Part shown: positions 58,701 to 64,000 of the stretch, in pieces | Layout of the letters: each line of letters starts with the position of its first letter | Numbering within the stretch: the first letter of the stretch is position 1 | Source of the DNA: Geosiphon pyriformis | Lineage: Eukaryota; Glomeromycota; Glomeromycetes; Archaeosporales; Geosiphonaceae | Direction of reading: 5' to 3' | Length of the DNA stretch: 64,000 nucleotides | NCBI GenBank assembly: GCA_016748015.1 | Contig: JAAOMT010000495.1 | Location: 202,094 to 266,093 of the forward strand | Translations under genes and position numbers: made by a program | The notes under the pieces: generated by a model | Told to the model about the DNA's origin: nothing | Databases searched by the model: none | What the model saw: only the letters and a program-made list of their open reading frames with translations

Positions 58701-60118
58701 TGTATCTGAAAGCAAACTTAAAGAACACTCGTTGCAATCATCATTAATTGAAGAGGAATCAGATGTAAATCGAAAACCCCAGAACAATTATGCTGTATGT
58801 GATGCACCTGCAAACGTGATAACATCAATAAGTTTGGCTGATTGTAAAACATCACCAACTCCTGGAATAAGTGGAGATATCAGCTCTGCAACTACGGAGC
58901 AGGGATCGCAAGCAACATCATCCCCCGGTGGTAGTCCAACACCAGGTGCTCGACAAAGAGCTCTTAGGAGACCTGATCGTGCGTATTATATGTTTCGTGA
59001 TTTTTATGTTTATTTATTCATAAATGTAATATTTTTGATAAAAAGTATTCCAAGCCCCCTCTCATGTTCTTGGAGATACTCAAGAAAGACGCCTTTTGCT
59101 GGCCACGCTTTTAGCACGCCTGAATGCGAATGCAGATGTTGATAATCACCTGTTCCGCAAATTAAGCCATTTGTCTAAAGAGACTCCGTTGTCTGTGGGT
59201 GCTTCTTCAGTAGATATATGGGAAAATGGGGAGCGTTTTACTGAATTAATTCATGCCCTGTTGACGTTTCTCGATGATCCTCATCAAGTGGGTTTCAGAT
59301 TTTAGTTTATATTAATTAACGTGACAAGTATTTTTCAAATGAAGTATCAATCAAATTCGTTTAATCATTGTCGTTATTTTAGCAAAATTCTGAGTTCAAA
59401 GAAAATGCCTTGAGTTTGCTTCAACAATTGCTAATTAACCAAAGTCGCTATGTTAAAGGCCTTGAACGTGATATACTTCGAGTTCTGCTTGAGTGTCGCG
59501 CTGATATTTCTATAAATGTAAGTTCGATTTAACATAGTTTATAATAATATTTTTTTAAATCAACAATTTTAACGGAATTGAAAAAGGTATCTGGCCTCGC
59601 CGATGAAAATTTGGAGACGTATGTTGAAATTGTCGAAACTCATGTAGGTCTTTATGCCTTAATTGACATCATGGAGTCGAGCTTGTTGGCTAGTCCTTTT
59701 GGTAAGCCACCCCCATCACCCATGGCCACCAGCACCACACATTTCAGTCCACGTATAAGTCCCAAGGGATCTGCATTTTTTGTGCTCGCTAAATTAGTGA
59801 AAAGGTTTGATAAAAAGTCCTTAGAACGACAGATTGGAAGGATTGTCCCATTGGCTATTCGGGTACGTAAGGTCATTTACATTAGGATTCCCTTTCAACT
59901 TTGAAACTAACCTGCTCTTTTTGGAATAATAGGGTTTTAATGACCCAAAACCTGAGATTCGTAAATCAGTTGTTGAAGCCCTCGTCTCGATATATTCTGT
60001 GATTGGTGATGATTCCACCATGCTTCAATATCTTTCCAGTCTCAACTCCTCCCAACAGAATCTCATAAAATACTATTTTAAGCGTGCGTCGATTAATGCA
60101 CAAAGTATCCAAGTATGA
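52754..60118 (+). CDS. CLASP/Stu1 family microtubule-associated protein
   Basis: Thirteen exons reconstructed by frame and GT-AG sites: 52754-52799, 52895-52962, 53179-53529, 53601-53743, 53864-54149, 54223-54423, 54507-54961, 55037-58421, 58507-58978, 59055-59287, 59383-59517, 59587-59862, 59933-60118. They give 2078 codons plus stop with all phases consistent. TOG-like HEAT repeats cover residues ~20-210; a CLASP_N domain at ~330-540 includes SVQVRTYTIEFARCVIKSH and DASPKVREGSRIVFWEF. A Ser/Pro/Arg-rich linker follows and another HEAT block at ~600-880. A Gln/Glu/Arg coiled coil spans ~905-1250 and an Arg/Asp-rich stretch runs to ~1560. The C-terminal HEAT region (LLLATLLARLNA, PEIRKSVVEALVSIYSVIGDD) fits the CLASP C-terminal domain. 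CLASPs bind plus-ends and spindle microtubules and promote rescue. The protein is longer than the ~1500 residues I expect, owing to the coiled coil. Confidence 0.88.
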
Positions 60119-61003
60119 AGGGGATTTATTTTGACATTCAGAATAGTTCTCATTAACCAGGCAAATTGTGCGCCGGTCTTTCCCAAAAATATTTTTATCA
60201 TTGTAATTTTTCCCATTTCCGATAATCTAAAATACTTCCGTGTTTATATTTATATAGTTTCAACAAAACCATCTGTATATCACATTCTACTCCATTCCCT
60301 AATCTCACGATGAAAATTGAAGGCTAAACTTCAGAGATTCATACCTCGATTGAAAATTGTCTTCATTTTTTTGTAATACCACAACATTCCAATTTAAAAT
60401 TGCATTGTATAACAAATCTTGAATAGAAATTAATATTTTAGAACAAAACCGGTTTCTTTTTACCCCAAAAACTTCATTTAGTAATGGTTCTCTTATTTGT
60501 TTTTTAGGATATAACTATAGATTTGGCTCTAGAGTATCATAAAGATAATACTTCTGGTCAATAAAATACTTGTTATTGACACGAAACACATCCCAAGGTT
60601 TTCTATACTTATGCAAATCCTATTGCTAAGGGACATTGTTTATGTCGATCCCAGGCTATCTTGCTCGTCTCATTAATTTAGTCACCCATCCAATACTTCT
60701 AAATTATGATAAGATGTTGGTCGAGTCACATGGCCTAGTCAATACAAGGAATTTGAATTCGGGGTCTTTGATTCCACTTTTTGCCTTAAAATATCAAATC
60801 CCAAACCAGTCAGGCATGCCCGAAATAATATTCAGAAGTCTAAAGAAAGCTATTAAAAAAAGGTTTGTAGACTTCTTAATGTGCTCAAGTTAAAATAAAA
60901 TTAATCATTTAAACAAATAAATAAATCGCTCAATCTTAATTTAAAAATGTCCTGGAAAATTTAGCACAACTCAATCGCTTAGGACAGAATAATCAAATAA
61001 GCT
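60119..61003. other. Intergenic region between convergent CLASP and ureG genes
   Basis: AT-rich, no supported gene. It should hold the 3' UTRs and termination signals of both genes. An 86-codon frame at 60636-60893 has no recognisable motif and is probably chance. Confidence 0.6.
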
Positions 61004-62115
61004 TCATGAGTTGGCAGCCATACTCGAGCGCCAGGCGCCGAGAATCAAATCGATTACTTCAGAAATACCGATACCATTTCTCACTTGTGCGAAGATGGTT
61101 GGACCATTTTGACTAATAAATGCGATTTAAAATGATTTATCAATGAATTTCTATTCAAGTCTCAAAAAGGAAAATGTAAGTTCATGAAATACCGCATTTT
61201 TCGTGCATCTTTTTCCATAACTCCTAGGTCTGCCCCAACTATTTCTGCAAGATCTGTTTTATTTATTATCAAAAGATCGGATTGCGTTATTCCGGGTCCT
61301 CCTTTGCGAGGAATCTTATCACCACCTGCAACGTCAATAACTTGAATAGCCATGGGAGAAGGTAATATATTAGCAAACTCAATCGCGTAAAAATTTAAAA
61401 ATATCAATTAAAAAACAATATTACCATATATAATATAATCTGCTAATTCACGTGAATAATTGGCTAAAAGACAATTATTAATAAAGAGTAAAATAGAAGA
61501 TAAAATCGCGACTCAAATGTGTTTTAAGATTTACCAGCCAAATTATCACCACCACTCTCAATGAGGAGCAATTGAGTATTAAACTTTACATGAAGTTCTT
61601 CCAAAGCACCCAGATTTGCCGAAATATCTTCTCTGATAGCTGCATGAGGACATCCACCGGTCTCTATCGCGCGAATTCGCTCAGCTGGCAACGCATTATG
61701 ACGCACCAGAAACTCAGTATCTTCTCGGGTGAAAATGTCATTTGTCACAGCAGCGATAGAATAATTTTCTCGGAGTTCCCGACATAAAGCAAGCATTAGA
61801 GCTGTTTTGCCAGAACCAACTGGGCTGTTGTGATAAAGGTAAAATCAACTTTTGGAATGCATCTTTTTTAACTAACAAAAGCAATCGAAATAATAAATTA
61901 TACCCGCCAATCCCGATAGTAAATGCTCGTTCTCCCCAATCCCTTTTGCTATATATGGATAACTCTCGTTCTGTATACTTACCTGGGTGATCTAACTGTT
62001 CATGTGTGTGCCCATGAGCACGAGAATGAGAATGGGCATTATTGGTTGAATCGGCTGAAAAAGTAGTTACGTGGTCTTCAAAGCGGCAAACTTCTTTATT
62101 TGAAACTGATGTCAT
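61004..62115 (-). CDS. ureG: Urease accessory GTPase UreG
   Basis: Five exons on the minus strand: 62115-61904, 61824-61535, 61463-61425, 61340-61193, 61112-61004, giving 265 codons plus stop with consistent phases. A His-rich N-terminus ([13 protein letters not shown]) can bind nickel. The P-loop GPVGSGKT spans intron 1. FTREDTEFL, the CPH nickel motif in [20 protein letters not shown], the Walker-B-like DVAGGDKIP, the G4 motif NKTDLAE and the C-terminal FAQVRNG plus ILGAW follow. UreG hydrolyses GTP to insert nickel into apo-urease with UreF and UreD. It is divergent from the urease gene and convergent with CLASP. The ATG at 62115 is the first plausible one. Confidence 0.93.
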
Positions 62116-62208
62116 TATAGAAAATACTTGGAATCGCGAATACAAGATTTGAATTTTAATAATAATCAGATCTATTTATCAAACTTTCATAATTCAGAAT
62201 ACACAAAT
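62116..62208. promoter_or_regulatory. Bidirectional ureG/urease promoter
   Basis: Only 93 bp separate the two divergent start codons, so both 5' UTRs and the shared promoter must lie here or overlap the genes. It contains TTATCA (62176-62181), which is TGATAA on the minus strand, the core site of GATA factors that control nitrogen catabolism in fungi. That regulatory role is inference from one short match. Confidence 0.5.
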
Positions 62209-63942
62209 ATGAGACTAGTCCCACGAGAACTTGACAAACTTATACTTCATGAAGTAGGGTATCTCGCTCAAAAACGTTTGGCCCGTGGTGTTCAACTAAA
62301 CCATACAGAGGCTACTGCACTTATTGCCTCTCAACTTATTGAACTAATGAGAGATGGCGACAAGTCTGTGGCAGAATTGATGAACCTAGGCAAGCAATTG
62401 CTTGGTAGACGACATGTACACCCAGATGTTTGGGAGACCTTGAGAGAAGTTCAAGTGGAAGGCACTTTTCCAGATGGAACTTATCTTGTAACAGTCCATG
62501 ACCCTCTTAGCTCAGATAATGGAGATTTAGAGCTGGCTCTTTATGGCAGTTTTTTGCCTATTCCGGACCAGTCTAAATTCCCTTTGCCAAGCTCAGAGCG
62601 TACACCGGAATCTGCTCCTGGTGCTGTTATAGTCAAGCCTGGCAAAATAATATTGAACGAAGGTAGAAAAAGAGTTGCCCTTAAAGTAACAAATAATGGT
62701 GATCGACCAATTCAGGTATATAATGATTGATGTATTCATGAAAACCATTTTGGATATTGGTTGGGCTTATATCATTGATAATTTTTGATAGATTGGCTCT
62801 CATTATCACTTTATCGAAACAAATCCTTTTCTTGCCTTTGATCGATCGCTTGCGTATGGTAAAAGATTAGATGTGCCAGCCGGAACTGCGGTTCGATTCG
62901 AACCTGGGGAAACTAAGACTGTTAATCTAGTAGAGATTGGGGGTTTAAAACGGATCACAGGCGGAAACAAACTGGCGACAGGATTCTTGAATGCATCCAA
63001 ACTAGCCCCTCTCATTCAAAATCTTCAAGCATTGGGTTTCTCGCATCATCCACAAGACAGTCATGCTCTGTCTATTACACCATACACTATGGATAGGAAA
63101 ACATATGCAGATTTTTATGGGCCAACCGTTGGTGATCGTGTTAAATTGGGAAATTCTAACTTATGGCTTGAAATCGAACATGATTGCACTCGCTATGGGG
63201 ATGAATGTAAATTCGGTGGTGGTAAAGTGTTGAGAGAAGGAATGGGCCAGGCAACTATTGTAGCTGATAACGATGCATTAGATTTGGTCATTACAAATGC
63301 GATTATTGTTGATTGGAGTGGCATTTATAAGGTAGTTATTAGTGAAAGGGTTTCTCGGGGATTTCTATTTGAGATCTCAAAAATTCTTACTTTTCAAGGC
63401 CGACATTGGAATCAAAAACGGACGGTTTGTAGGGATCGGCAAGGCTGGTAACCCTGATGTAATGGATGGAGTTACTGATAATATGATTGTAGGCGCTGTA
63501 ACAGAGACTCTTGGTGGTGAAGGTCATATATTTATAGCCGGTGCCATTGATTGTCACATTCACTTTATTTGCCCCCAAATCATTCCCGAGGTAAGTTTCC
63601 ATTGTGTGAAGCTTTCACATAGTAATTTAATTACATCGAATTATTATTTAGGCGCTCTCATCCGGAATAACAACTTTAATTGGGGGTGGTACAGGTCCAA
63701 ACACTGGGACTAATGCGACAACATGTACACCTGGTGCCACTCATATCGAAATGATGCTATCGGCAACTGATGAATTACCTATGAACTTTGGATTTACTGG
63801 TAAAGGAAATTCCAGTGATCCCAAAGGACTCATAGAACAAGTGAAAGCTGGCGCCATGGGATTAAAATTACATGAAGATTGGGGAACTACACCAGCTGCC
63901 ATCGATACATGTTTAAAAGTTTGCGAAGAGTATGATATTCAG
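62209..63942 (+). CDS. Urease, fused gamma-beta-alpha subunit (3' end outside window)
   Basis: Four exons in the window: 62209-62715, 62792-63331, 63399-63590, 63652-63942, all joined in phase 0, giving 510 of the ~830 residues expected. Gamma region: [20 protein letters not shown] (start), [21 protein letters not shown]. Beta region: [18 protein letters not shown], with [18 protein letters not shown]. Alpha region: [13 protein letters not shown] and the nickel-ligand pair HIH (residues ~402-404). The carbamylated Lys lies in GLKLHEDWG (~485). It hydrolyses urea to ammonia and carbamate, using two nickel ions inserted by UreG. The remaining alpha exons lie beyond 63942. Start chosen because the residues match the canonical N-terminus. 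Confidence 0.93.
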
Positions 63943-64000
63943 GTAGCATAATCCAATAGTCACGATGGAAATTGCGACTAGTGATAATTATATAAATTTT

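Noticed and set aside
60636-60893. 86-codon plus frame between CLASP and ureG
   Set aside because: No motif, no splice context and surrounding stops; probably chance in an AT-rich 3' region.
61004-62115. Recent bacterial transfer of ureG
   Set aside because: Four spliceosomal introns, one splitting the P-loop codon, and fungal-like neighbours argue for a resident eukaryotic gene.

Overview
The window looks like a eukaryotic, most likely fungal, AT-rich genome with a very heavy load of nested LTR retrotransposons (1-49621), followed by an AT-rich desert (about 49860-51960) and a compact island of three ordinary intron-bearing genes (52754-64000). Short GT-AG introns (39 to about 216 nt exons/introns), the standard genetic code, a CLASP/Stu1-type microtubule gene, and a divergent ureG/urease pair with fused gamma-beta-alpha urease subunits all fit a fungus. 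The TE style suggests an early-diverging lineage such as an arbuscular mycorrhizal fungus (Glomeromycotina); that placement is inference.

Retrotransposon region. Two related Ty3/gypsy families are interleaved; I call them A and B. Family A copies: A1 (1-6830, minus, left end outside the window), A2 (12344-22089, plus, complete with both LTRs), A3 (34021-37744, plus, an LTR-less internal fragment) and A4 (38070-42220, minus, both LTRs but most of gag-pol deleted). Family B copies: B1 (minus, 6831-12343 plus 22090-23571, split by A2 and cut on its left by A1), B2 (about 25700-30087, plus, extremely decayed), B3 (30088-34020, plus, 5' LTR to protease) and B4 (37745-38069 plus 42221-49621, plus, split by A4, ending in a 3' LTR). 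A LINE-type RNase H fragment (23572-24520, minus) flanks B1.

Both families share an unusual single-frame architecture: long Gag with a CCHC knuckle, a PPxY motif, retropepsin, a Cys-rich module of repeated CxxC pairs, a dUTPase domain, a beta-rich linker, reverse transcriptase, RNase H, and integrase with a GPY/F module. A separate 3' ORF (ORF3) follows in the envelope position. All copies carry in-frame stops, almost all explained by C-to-T or G-to-A changes. A dUTPase inside a gypsy polyprotein, the Cys-rich module beside it, the conserved ORF3 and a Met-free Gag extension are the most interesting content.

Gene island. A 13-exon CLASP family gene (52754-60118, plus) converges on ureG (61004-62115, minus, 5 exons). 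ureG is divergent from the urease structural gene (62209 onward, plus, cut by the window edge), and 93 bp separate the two start codons. UreG is the GTPase that loads nickel into urease, so enzyme and maturation factor probably share one bidirectional promoter.
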